Shown here: positions 16,066 through 23,981 of the stretch, piece after piece | Layout of the letters: each line of letters begins with the position of its first letter | Numbering within the stretch: the stretch's first letter is position 1 | Origin: an uncultured Muribaculaceae bacterium | GTDB taxonomy: Bacteria; Bacteroidota; Bacteroidia; Bacteroidales; Muribaculaceae | DNA length: 57,618 nucleotides | NCBI GenBank assembly: GCA_945931475.1 | Contig: CAMEPD010000003.1 | Coordinates: 1 to 57,618 of the forward strand | Direction: 5' to 3' | Translations under genes and position numbers: made by a program | Notes under the pieces: model-generated | Told to the model about the DNA's origin: nothing | The model's database searches: none | Seen by the model: only the letters and a program-made list of their open reading frames with translations

Positions 16066-17523
16066 ATGAAAATTTCCAGAATACTTTCTGCCGGCTGTGC
16101 CCTCGTCACGACTCTGTTTGCCGGTGCAACATCCCTTACAGTCGATACTCAGGCCGGTGCCCTCAAGGATAAAATCAGCGGTCAGGCTGACGGGCTCACC
16201 GAGCTCACTGTCACCGGCAAGGTCAACGCCGCTGACCTGGAGTTTATCCGCTACGGGCTGCCCGACCTTACATCGCTCAACCTCTCCGGCACCCAGGTTG
16301 CCGAATATCAGGGTGAGCGCCTCGTTACCGGCCGCCTCGCATCGGCCGCCGACGTGGTGCCAGAGTACTCGTTCACCGGGTCGCAAATCACCACACTGAG
16401 CCTCCCGGCCGGCATCACCGAGATAGGCGACGGCGCTTTCGCCGGCTCTCATATCACCGCCGTGGAGCTGCCGCAGACCGTCACGAAGATAGGCGTTTCG
16501 GCCTTCGCCGACTGCCCGTCGCTTACCGCCGCCGTCATCCCCTCGGGCGTGACGGCCATCGGCACCGGCGCTTTCCGCAACTGCACGGCGCTGAAATCGG
16601 TGACAATCTCCGGCTCGGTTGCCGAGATTCCCGAATCGGCCTTCGCCGGCTGCAGCGCCCTGACTACAGTGGCTTTTCCGGCTTCGCTCCGTGGTATCGG
16701 AAGCCAGGCCTTCGCCGGCACCGGCCTCACCGCGGCTGACCTTTCCGGCTGCCGCAACCTCCGCACAATCGGCCCCTGGGCATTCGCCAACTGTGCTTCG
16801 CTCAGCACGGTAAGCCTACCGTCGGTCGGTTCGCTCGACCTGCAGGAGGGTGCATTCTTCCGCAATGTCACCCTCGGAAACAACCTGAACGACTTTGCAG
16901 CCCTGACCGACAAAATCAACAACTATGCCTTCACCGACAACGCAGCCATGAAGGTCACGAAGTTCGAAGACAGCTCCGTGGCGTCGGTCGGCGACTACGC
17001 CCTGCGCGGTTTCGCTACCCAGAATACCATAACCTTCCCCTCGACTCTCGAACATATCGGCACTCGCGGCATGGCCGGATGGAACGGCCTGCAGAAAGTA
17101 GACGCGCGTCAGCTCGGCACTAACGTTCCCTCCCTCGGCGACGAGGTCTGGCACGGCGTCAACCAGTCGCAGATACCGCTGCTCGTAAAGGAGGAGCAGG
17201 AGACTCTCTTCTCCGAATCGCCTCAGTGGAAAGAGTTTAACGTCACAGTGATAAAAGTTTCAGACATTGAGAATATTGTGGCCGACAACGGGGCGTCGCA
17301 GGTTACCGGCTCCATCCACGGCGATGTGCTCACCCTGGAGTCGAAGGGCGCCGACATCCTTGGTTTCCAGATTTATGACCTGTCGGGCCGCATGATAGCT
17401 ATGCCCCGCAACACTCCGGCTCAGACGGTTACCGCCCCCGTGGGCACTATCGACTCGCCCGTCATGGTAGTGCGCGTGATACTCTCCGACGGTACCACAA
17501 CCGCTCTCAAACTTGCACGTTAA
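16066..17523 (+). CDS. BspA-like leucine-rich repeat surface protein
   Basis: A 485-residue secreted protein. A signal peptide (MKISRILSAGCALVTTLFAG) is followed by a small N-terminal domain and then about seven LRR_5 repeats of 22-23 residues between roughly 105 and 330 (for example ITEIGDGAFAGSHITAVELP, and repeats with SAFADC, GAFRNC, SAFAGC and QAFAGT). The C-terminal 80 residues contain QIYDLSGRMIA and end VVRVILSDGTTTALKLAR, resembling a type IX secretion sorting domain. It is likely displayed on the cell surface and used for adhesion or host/matrix contact, as for other BspA-like proteins. It precedes speA by 30 bases, which may be read through. Confidence 0.85.
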   Translation: MKISRILSAGCALVTTLFAGATSLTVDTQAGALKDKISGQADGLTELTVTGKVNAADLEFIRYGLPDLTSLNLSGTQVAEYQGERLVTGRLASAADVVPEYSFTGSQITTLSLPAGITEIGDGAFAGSHITAVELPQTVTKIGVSAFADCPSLTAAVIPSGVTAIGTGAFRNCTALKSVTISGSVAEIPESAFAGCSALTTVAFPASLRGIGSQAFAGTGLTAADLSGCRNLRTIGPWAFANCASLSTVSLPSVGSLDLQEGAFFRNVTLGNNLNDFAALTDKINNYAFTDNAAMKVTKFEDSSVASVGDYALRGFATQNTITFPSTLEHIGTRGMAGWNGLQKVDARQLGTNVPSLGDEVWHGVNQSQIPLLVKEEQETLFSESPQWKEFNVTVIKVSDIENIVADNGASQVTGSIHGDVLTLESKGADILGFQIYDLSGRMIAMPRNTPAQTVTAPVGTIDSPVMVVRVILSDGTTTALKLAR

Positions 17524-17553
17524 CTCTCAGTAATCCAAAATCCTGATATAGAA

Positions 17554-19452
17554 ATGAGAAAATGGCGAATTGACGACAGCGCCGAGCTCTACAACATCCC
17601 GGGCTGGGGCCGTCAGTACTTTTCGATTAACGACAAAGGCCATATAGTGGTGATTCCCCGCGAGGGCCTGGCGCCCGTCGATCTGCGCGAGGTAATGGAC
17701 GAACTGCAGCTCAAGGACATCACCGCCCCGGTGCTGCTCCGTTTCCCCGACATCCTCGACAACCGCGTGGAGAAGATTTCAAACTGCTTCCACCGCGCAT
17801 CCGAGGAGTACGGCTACAAGGGACAGAACTTCATAATCTACCCCATCAAGGTCAACCAGATGCGCCCGGTGGTGGAAGAGATCGTGTCGCACGGCAAGAA
17901 GTTCAACATCGGTCTGGAGGCCGGTTCGAAGCCCGAGCTCCACGCCGTACTCGCCACCAACATCGACCAGAACGCCCTCATTATCTGCAACGGATACAAG
18001 GACCAGAATTATGTGGAGCTGGCCCTGCTCGCTCATAAAATGGGTCGCCGCATCATACTTGTGGTGGAGAAACTCAACGAGCTGAAACTCATTCACTCGG
18101 TGGCAAAACGCCTGAAAATCACCCCCTCGATAGGCATCCGCATCAAGCTGTCGAGCTCCGGGTCGGGCAAATGGGAGGAGTCGGGCGGCGACCAGTCGAA
18201 GTTCGGTCTGAATTCGTCGGAACTTCTCGAGGCCATCGACTACCTCCAGAAATACGATATAACCTCGTGGCTCAAGCTGATACACTTCCATATCGGCAGC
18301 CAAATTACCAAGATTCGCCGCATCAAGAACGCCCTGCGCGAAGCCATGCAGTTCTATGTGCAGCTCTCGAAGATGGGCTTCGACCTTGACTTCGTCGACA
18401 TCGGGGGCGGACTCGGCGTAGATTACGACGGAACCCGTTCGTCGCACTCCGAAAGCTCCATGAACTATTCCATCCAGGAGTATGCCAATGATACAATCTA
18501 CTCGATAGTAGACGCTTGTGAGAAGAATGGACTCAAGCAACCCAACGTCGTCACCGAGAGCGGCCGCTCCCTTACGGCGCATCACTCGATGCTCATCTTC
18601 GATGTGCTTGAGACTACCTCGCTCCCCACATGGAAAGAGTCGGAAGAGCTCACAGGCGATGAGCATGATTTCGTAAAGGAACTCTACGAAATATGGGACA
18701 GGCTCAACCAGAAGAATATCTTCGAGAGCTGGCACGACGCCCTGCAGATTCGCGAAGAGGCACTGGATATGTTCTCGCTCGGCATGCTCGACCTGCGCAC
18801 ACGCGCCCTCACTGAGAAACTTTTCTGGGCCATCGCGCGCGAAGTAGGCGAAATAGGCGTCTCCATGAAGCATCCGCCCGAGGAGCTGCGCAAAATCTCC
18901 AAACTGCTCCCCGACAAATATTTCTGCAACTTCTCGCTCTTCCAGTCGTTGCCCGATTCGTGGGCTATCGACCAGGTGTTCCCCGTGGTGCCCATCCAGC
19001 GTCTCGACGAGAAACCCACACGTATGGCCACCCTTCAGGATATGACCTGCGACTCCGACGGCAAGATGGCCAACTTCATCTCGCCCCAGGGTATAGCGTC
19101 GTCGCTGCCGGTCCACACCCTCCGGCCCGGCGAGCCATATTATATAGGTGTATTCCTGGTGGGCGCCTATCAGGAGATTCTCGGCGATATGCACAACCTC
19201 TTCGGCGACACCAACGCCGTGCACATCAACTGTTTCAAGGACCGTTACGAAATCGAGCAGGTAATCGACGGCGAAACTGTAGCCGAGGTTCTCGACTACG
19301 TACAGTATTCGCCCAAGAAGTTAGTGCGCAACGTCGAGGGGTGGGTCACCAAGGCCATGAAGGTGGGGAAGATAACCCCCGACGAGGGACGCGAATTCCT
19401 GTCGACCTACCGTTCGGGTCTCTACGGCTACACCTACCTTGAAAAAGACTGA
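17554..19452 (+). CDS. speA: biosynthetic arginine decarboxylase
   Basis: A 632-residue PLP enzyme of the alanine racemase-like fold III that converts arginine to agmatine, the first step of polyamine synthesis by the agmatine route. The PLP-binding lysine is in FIIYPIKVNQMRPVVEEI near residue 105. DIGGGLGVDYDGTRS is the glycine-rich phosphate-binding segment, and FLVGAYQEILGDMHNLFGDT near the C-terminus is strongly conserved in SpeA. Length is normal for the family. The gene ends 7 bases before the preferred truA start. The minus-strand frame at 17779-19224 is a shadow. Confidence 0.96.
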   Translation: MRKWRIDDSAELYNIPGWGRQYFSINDKGHIVVIPREGLAPVDLREVMDELQLKDITAPVLLRFPDILDNRVEKISNCFHRASEEYGYKGQNFIIYPIKVNQMRPVVEEIVSHGKKFNIGLEAGSKPELHAVLATNIDQNALIICNGYKDQNYVELALLAHKMGRRIILVVEKLNELKLIHSVAKRLKITPSIGIRIKLSSSGSGKWEESGGDQSKFGLNSSELLEAIDYLQKYDITSWLKLIHFHIGSQITKIRRIKNALREAMQFYVQLSKMGFDLDFVDIGGGLGVDYDGTRSSHSESSMNYSIQEYANDTIYSIVDACEKNGLKQPNVVTESGRSLTAHHSMLIFDVLETTSLPTWKESEELTGDEHDFVKELYEIWDRLNQKNIFESWHDALQIREEALDMFSLGMLDLRTRALTEKLFWAIAREVGEIGVSMKHPPEELRKISKLLPDKYFCNFSLFQSLPDSWAIDQVFPVVPIQRLDEKPTRMATLQDMTCDSDGKMANFISPQGIASSLPVHTLRPGEPYYIGVFLVGAYQEILGDMHNLFGDTNAVHINCFKDRYEIEQVIDGETVAEVLDYVQYSPKKLVRNVEGWVTKAMKVGKITPDEGREFLSTYRSGLYGYTYLEKD

Positions 19453-19459
19453 CCAGCCG

Positions 19460-20260
19460 ATGAGATATTTCATGCACCTGGCATACCGCGGGGCCGCATA
19501 CCACGGCTGGCAGCGACAGCCGGGCGACATCACCGTGCAGCAGCGCGTTGAGGAAGCCCTGTCGACGGTTCTCCGCCATCCGGTTGCCGTCACCGGAGCA
19601 GGGCGCACCGACGCCGGTGTCAGCGCCTCGTGCATGATAGCGCATTTCGACACCGACGTCCCGACTGAACGTGTCACCTCGCTGCCCCGCTCCATCAACT
19701 CGATTCTGGGTCAGGATATTGTGGTTTACGGCATCGTACCCGTTCACCCCGACGCCCACGCGCGCTTCGATGCCGCGGCGCGTACCTACCGGTACTACTT
19801 TGCGCTCAGGCGTTCGCCATATTCCGACGGCCTGGTGTGGTTCGCTCCGCCGTCTGTGGACTTCGACGCCATGAACCGCGCGGCCGCCGAGCTGCTCACC
19901 ACCTCAGATTTCACCTCTTTCTCCAAACTCCACACAGACACCAAGACCAACATCTGCCGGGTGACCGCAGCCTCGTGGATGCCCGTAACTCCGGCCGACG
20001 CCGGGCGTGTGCCAATGGGCGCCGAGGGCTATTTCGAGATAACCGCCGACCGCTTTCTGCGCAACATGGTCCGCGCCATCGTAGGCACCCTCGTCGAAGT
20101 CGGGCGCGGCAAACTCAGCCTTGAGGGTTTCCGGGAAGTCATCGGCCGACGCGACCGTTGCGCCGCCGGAACCTCCATGCCGGGCGGCCCGTTGTTTTTG
20201 CATAATATTCAGTACCCTTACCCTCTCGACTTCGAAATATATGGCCGAAGTTACGACTGA
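19460..20260 (+). CDS. truA: tRNA pseudouridine(38-40) synthase
   Basis: A 266-residue pseudouridine synthase that modifies U38-U40 in the anticodon arm. The catalytic Asp is in GAGRTDAGVSASCMIAHFDT; RTYRYYFALRRSP and RFLRNMVRAIVGTLVEVGRG are other family motifs. I chose the start at 19460 (MRYFMHLAYRGAAYHGWQ) because TruA proteins begin this way and it lies 7 bases after the speA stop; a start at 19439 would add seven residues and overlap speA by 14 bases. It is probably co-transcribed with speA. Confidence 0.93.
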   Translation: MRYFMHLAYRGAAYHGWQRQPGDITVQQRVEEALSTVLRHPVAVTGAGRTDAGVSASCMIAHFDTDVPTERVTSLPRSINSILGQDIVVYGIVPVHPDAHARFDAAARTYRYYFALRRSPYSDGLVWFAPPSVDFDAMNRAAAELLTTSDFTSFSKLHTDTKTNICRVTAASWMPVTPADAGRVPMGAEGYFEITADRFLRNMVRAIVGTLVEVGRGKLSLEGFREVIGRRDRCAAGTSMPGGPLFLHNIQYPYPLDFEIYGRSYD

Positions 20261-20402
20261 AAAATTTTCGTAAGAGTTGAAAAACGGGACAAAAAGGCGT
20301 TTTTGTTGCAGAAATGTAACGCAAAAAAGCCCCCGGAGCATAATCAGAGGCCCAAAAGTGAAAAAAATGGTTGAAAAATAATGCCGTTTGACAATGTTTT
20401 TG

Positions 20403-20410
20403 TAATTTTG
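20403..20410 (+). promoter_or_regulatory. TAnnTTTG -7 box of acpP
   Basis: TAATTTTG, 88 bases before the acpP ATG, implies a leader of about 80 bases. A TTTG at 20387-20390 is too close (12 bases) to be a normal -33 element. The rest of the 238-base truA-acpP gap holds no gene. Confidence 0.55.
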
Positions 20411-20498
20411 CAGTCGGAAAGTGGGCGACCCCTCTCAGATACAGCTCATTTTTCGCATCGCTAATTTTGAATATTCTAAAATTTAACACTTATTTATC

Positions 20499-20732
20499 AT
20501 GTCAGAAATTGCAGATCGCGTAAAAGCTATCATCGTTGACAAGCTTGGCGTTGACGAAAACCAGGTAACAGAAAATGCCGCTTTCACCACCGACCTCGGT
20601 GCAGACAGCCTGGACACTGTAGAACTCATCATGGAATTCGAGAAACAGTTCGGCATCACCATCCCCGACGATAAGGCTGAGGGCATCTCAACCGTTGGCG
20701 ACGCCATCAAATATATCGAAGCAGCTCAGTAA
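20499..20732 (+). CDS. acpP: acyl carrier protein (primary fatty acid synthesis)
   Basis: A 77-residue acidic four-helix carrier that shuttles growing acyl chains in type II fatty acid synthesis. The phosphopantetheine serine is in [17 protein letters not shown]. It is the housekeeping copy, judged by its canonical sequence and its partner fabF downstream; two other carriers (36705 and 33014) belong to the polyene cluster. It begins [20 protein letters not shown], a typical Bacteroidales AcpP. Confidence 0.97.
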   Translation: MSEIADRVKAIIVDKLGVDENQVTENAAFTTDLGADSLDTVELIMEFEKQFGITIPDDKAEGISTVGDAIKYIEAAQ

Positions 20733-20760
20733 TCAAGCTCGCTCCTTCGTACAGAAACAC

Positions 20761-20791
20761 AGCCCGGGAGCGTATTCAGTGGTCCCGGGCT
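20761..20791 (+). terminator. GC-rich hairpin between acpP and fabF
   Basis: AGCCCGGGA (20761-20769) and TCCCGGGCT (20783-20791) form a perfect 9-bp stem with a 13-base loop, 28 bases after the acpP stop. There is no T run, so it may be a partial terminator or an mRNA-stabilising or processing hairpin that raises acpP over fabF. A second perfect hairpin follows. Confidence 0.5.
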
Positions 20792-20826
20792 GATTCATGT
20801 AAAAAACCTCTCGCTTTCACATATTT

Positions 20827-20844
20827 CGGCATAGCGATATGCCG
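20827..20844 (+). promoter_or_regulatory. second hairpin in the acpP-fabF gap
   Basis: CGGCATA and TATGCCG form a perfect 7-bp stem with loop GCGA (a GNRA tetraloop). It lies in the 220-base acpP-fabF gap after the larger hairpin. Confidence 0.5.
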
Positions 20845-20952
20845 GGTGTCAAATTTGCCGGTTCTCACCCCGGCTGCGGGCATTAAGCCTCTTCACGATA
20901 CCCCTGCGGGTCATCAGTCGGCGGTTAAGCCTGCCCAATAACAATTTCTTAT

Positions 20953-22218
20953 ATGGAATTAAAAAGAGTAGTAGTAACGGGAATGGGTGCCATTACCCCT
21001 ATCGGCAACGACGTTGAGACCACTTGGGCAAACGCTCTGAAGGGTGTCAGCGGCGCGGCTCCCATCACCCATTTTGATGCCTCTCTGTTCAAGACCAAAT
21101 TCGCCTGCGAAGTCAAGGGCTTCAACGGTGCCGACCATTTCGACCGCAAGAAGCTGCGTCAGCTCGACCTTTATGCGCAGTACGCAATGGTTGCAGCCCG
21201 CCAGGCCGTCAAGGACAGCGGTCTCGAAGATGATGCCGACCTCAACAAGAACCGTGTCGGCGTTATTGTAGCCGCCGGTATCGGTGGCCTTCACACATTC
21301 GAGGAGGAGGCCGGTTATTATGCAATCAACGAAGCCAACGGCCCCAAATACAACCCCTTCTTCATCCCCAAGATGATTGCCGACATCGCTTCGGGTCACA
21401 TCTCGATGGACTACGGCTACCACGGCCCCAACTACGGCGTGGTATCGGCCTGCGCATCGTCTAACAACGCCATCATCGACGCCTTCAACCTGATTCGTCT
21501 CGGCAAAGCCGACGCTATGCTTACCGGCGGCTCCGAAGCTGCCATCTACCCGGCCGGTGTGGGCGGTTTCAACTCGATGCACGCTCTGTCGACCCGCAAC
21601 GATTCACCCGAGACAGCCTCGCGCCCCTTCTCCAAGAGCCGCGACGGTTTCGTAATGGGCGAAGGTTCCGTGGTGCTTATCCTTGAGGAACTCGAGCACG
21701 CCAAGGCCCGAGGCGCAAAGATTTACGCCGAAGTAGCCGGCGGCGGTATGTCGGCCGATGCCTATCACCTGACAGCCACTCACCCCGAAGGTCTCGGCGC
21801 TATCCTTTCGATGAAGAACGCTCTCGAGGACGCCAACATGAAGCCCGAAGATATCGATTACATCAACGTACACGGCACCTCTACCCCGGTAGGCGATATC
21901 TCTGAGGTAAAGGCCATCGTCGAGGTTTTCGGCGACGCTGCCCATAAACTCAACATCTCGTCGACCAAGTCGATGACCGGTCACCTGCTCGGTGCCACCG
22001 GCGCACTCGAGGCCATGTTCTCGATTCAGGCCGTGGTCAACGACATCGTACCCCCCACAATCAACCATGAGGAGGGCGACGAAGACGAGGAAATCGATTA
22101 CAGCCTCAACTTCACCTTCAACAAGGCACAGAAGCGTCCCGTCCGGGCAGCCCTGAGCAACGCTTTCGGCTTCGGAGGTCACAACGCTACCGTTATCGTC
22201 AAGAAATACCAGGAGTAA
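20953..22218 (+). CDS. fabF: 3-oxoacyl-ACP synthase II
   Basis: A 421-residue condensing enzyme that elongates acyl-ACP with malonyl-ACP in primary fatty acid synthesis. The Cys-His-His triad is complete: SACASSNNAI (Cys near residue 165), NVHGTSTPVGD and MTGHLLGATGALEAM. It begins MELKRVVVTGMGAITPIGND, the normal start. Placed after acpP as usual in Bacteroidales. It differs clearly from the three ketosynthases of the polyene cluster, which are shorter at the N-terminus and more divergent. Confidence 0.97.
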   Translation: MELKRVVVTGMGAITPIGNDVETTWANALKGVSGAAPITHFDASLFKTKFACEVKGFNGADHFDRKKLRQLDLYAQYAMVAARQAVKDSGLEDDADLNKNRVGVIVAAGIGGLHTFEEEAGYYAINEANGPKYNPFFIPKMIADIASGHISMDYGYHGPNYGVVSACASSNNAIIDAFNLIRLGKADAMLTGGSEAAIYPAGVGGFNSMHALSTRNDSPETASRPFSKSRDGFVMGEGSVVLILEELEHAKARGAKIYAEVAGGGMSADAYHLTATHPEGLGAILSMKNALEDANMKPEDIDYINVHGTSTPVGDISEVKAIVEVFGDAAHKLNISSTKSMTGHLLGATGALEAMFSIQAVVNDIVPPTINHEEGDEDEEIDYSLNFTFNKAQKRPVRAALSNAFGFGGHNATVIVKKYQE

Positions 22219-22248
22219 TCCCCCCGGTATCAGATACAGAAATTATTC

Positions 22249-22285
22249 AAGGAGATGTGTCAACACCGGCGCATCTCCTTTTTTT
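22249..22285 (+). terminator. intrinsic terminator after fabF
   Basis: AAGGAGATG (22249-22257) pairs with CATCTCCTT (22272-22280), followed directly by more T residues to 22285. It is a standard rho-independent terminator. Confidence 0.85.
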
Positions 22286-22341
22286 ACCCTGAGGTCGAAT
22301 GGCGCCATCAAATATAGTTCGGCATAAAAATTGTATTATGA

Positions 22342-22373
22342 TTGGATATATACAATTCTTTTTTTTAACTTTG
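22342..22373 (+). promoter_or_regulatory. promoter of the small membrane protein transcript (TTG-N21-TAACTTTG)
   Basis: TTG at 22342-22344 and TAACTTTG at 22366-22373 are spaced by 21 bases, fitting the Bacteroidetes consensus. Transcription would start near 22380, about 170 bases before the coding region. Confidence 0.65.
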
Positions 22374-22379
22374 CATTGC

Positions 22380-22550
22380 TAAAACCATGAAAGAGCCCCC
22401 GGCAGTCAGTGGAAAGTGATGCGTTGATGCATCATCCGTCGGAAGAACCGACAACTGACACCTTCGGGCTGTTTCGGAAATATAGATCTCTCTCACGTTT
22501 GCTTATTTGCATTCATCAAAGGTTACCCCCTTCAGCATATCTATAATGCC
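22380..22550 (+). ncRNA. structured 170-base leader, possible cis-regulatory RNA
   Basis: The leader can fold into a closed multibranch structure: 22394-22398 with 22466-22470 (AGCCC/GGGCT), 22405-22410 with 22454-22459 (GTCAGT/ACTGAC), and inside these two hairpins, 22418-22422 with 22429-22433 (GATGC/GCATC) and 22438-22442 with 22448-22452 (GTCGG/CCGAC). A ten-codon frame (22387-22419, MKEPPAVSGK) overlaps the 5' strands. I do not recognise a known riboswitch class. It could be a regulatory leader or an independent small RNA. Confidence 0.4.
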
Positions 22551-22760
22551 ATGACCTATCATTTAATTGAATTTTCGCTGTTTAACTGTATAATACTGCT
22601 TGACTTCCTGAGTTTGGGAGGAATGGTCTACACTACTTACAGTATGACGCGGGGTAAAACAGCCAACCGGATGATTCTGAGCACATGGGCAGCGGTTTTC
22701 GGCCTCTCCGCCATCATCTGCTCGTTGGTGCTCGTGATACTTGTTCTCGGTACAATGTGA
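22551..22760 (+). CDS. small two-helix membrane protein, unknown function
   Basis: A 69-residue frame with two predicted membrane helices: FNCIILLDFLSLGGMVYTTY (about residues 11-30) and LSTWAAVFGLSAIICSLVLV (about 43-62), joined by a basic loop (SMTRGKTANR) that should be cytoplasmic. It has its own promoter and a long structured leader, supporting that it is real. I do not recognise the family. It is convergent with the last gene of the polyene operon (22817), 56 bases away; no clear terminator separates them. Confidence 0.55.
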   Translation: MTYHLIEFSLFNCIILLDFLSLGGMVYTTYSMTRGKTANRMILSTWAAVFGLSAIICSLVLVILVLGTM

Positions 22761-22816
22761 TTTTTCCGTCCTCCGGTATGGAGCGGGGGAATGCCGTGGG
22801 CTGATGCTGAGCCGTG

Positions 22817-23971
22817 TCAGCGTCCGGCAAGTGATTTCTGACGGGAATCCAAGGGGTTGGCGTAAATACCTAAAAAAATGTCTTTCAGTACATCGGGCTC
22901 GGGGAGGTCGGTCTGGAGCAACAGATTGAGCCGGCGCATGAAAGCCCGGTATTCATCGGGAGTATAACGGTCGGCATAGCGTTGCGAGCCTTCGCGCAGG
23001 TCGTGCGCGATGTAATTGTTGGGGTGCAGATAGTAAGCGCTGTTGATGCGCCGGTCAATCAGGGTGGCGACCCCTTTGTGGTATTCGTTTCGCGGAAGCG
23101 TTTCAAGCTCGGTCAGATCGTAGGATGACAGCGGGCTGCATATCTCGATGTGGATGTGTCCCTTAGGCGCGAGTATGCCGGTGAGTATGCTGTTGAGGTC
23201 CTCTCCGGGTGCCTTGACGTATGGCGCGGTGCGCGATTTGTAGAGCTCTACTGCCTTGAGGATGTCGCACGGCTCCCACTCGTAGGAGACGGCCACGGGC
23301 ACGATGTTCAGCTCGGCGAGCGCCCGGGCAGGGCTCCCGGGGAGCGAGCAGGCAAACATTCGTATCAGTCCCGGTTCGGTGCGGTCATTGCCATCCTTGG
23401 TGCGGCCGTTGCGCTGGGCAATCCACACCGACTGCCTCCGCGCCGTGAGGGTGTGCCTGATGTAGGCCGAGTGCAGCTGAGAGAAGCGCAGAAATTCTTT
23501 TTTTGAGCCGCCGCGCTCCACACGGAACATCTTGTTGGACTTGCCGATGTCGATGACCAGCGGATGGCTCATAAGGTTTGCGCCGAATGTTATCTCGGTG
23601 GTAGTGTGGCCATTAAGGTATAGTATCAGTTGCAGAAGGCTCGAATCGAGCATGATGTCGCGGTGGTTGGAGACGAACAGGTATCGCACACCGGGGTTGA
23701 TATTTGCGGTGCCACCGTAGGTGAATGCCGTGGAGCTGCGCTGCAGAATCTGCCTGTTCACCGCGTACATCACCTGCTGCTGAAATTCATCGATGCTGCG
23801 CATGCCCCGAATCATGGCGCGTACATCCTCCGTGTCACGGTCAGGATAGACATAGGACGCCAATAGCGGGAAATACTCGCTGTGGGCGATGCGTGCCATG
23901 GCGGCGGGAATCTCATCATCGCGGTAGGGTCGGATGCTTTCGAAATCGAAGTCGGGCATAGATTCAGACAT
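22817..23971 (-). CDS. glycerol-3-phosphate-type acyltransferase, last gene of the polyene operon
   Basis: A 384-residue member of the PlsC/PlsB-like acyltransferase superfamily, soluble or peripheral. The catalytic block is VSNHRDIMLDSSLLQL near residue 100, an H-R-D variant with five rather than four residues between His and the second Asp (HRDIMLD). FRVERGGSKKEFLRFSQLHS and WIAQRNGRTKDGNDRTEPG form the substrate-binding blocks. This type is common in Bacteroidales, annotated as 1-acyl-sn-glycerol-3-phosphate acyltransferase. Here it could attach the polyene acyl chain to a glycerolipid, or supply an ordinary lipid step. It follows the ligase gene by 10 bases. Confidence 0.8.
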   Translation of the reverse strand: MSESMPDFDFESIRPYRDDEIPAAMARIAHSEYFPLLASYVYPDRDTEDVRAMIRGMRSIDEFQQQVMYAVNRQILQRSSTAFTYGGTANINPGVRYLFVSNHRDIMLDSSLLQLILYLNGHTTTEITFGANLMSHPLVIDIGKSNKMFRVERGGSKKEFLRFSQLHSAYIRHTLTARRQSVWIAQRNGRTKDGNDRTEPGLIRMFACSLPGSPARALAELNIVPVAVSYEWEPCDILKAVELYKSRTAPYVKAPGEDLNSILTGILAPKGHIHIEICSPLSSYDLTELETLPRNEYHKGVATLIDRRINSAYYLHPNNYIAHDLREGSQRYADRYTPDEYRAFMRRLNLLLQTDLPEPDVLKDIFLGIYANPLDSRQKSLAGR

Positions 23972-23981
23972 GGGATAAGGG

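Noticed and set aside
17779..19224. Minus-strand open frame opposite speA
   Set aside because: Shadow of speA; protein has no domain and the true gene is unambiguous.
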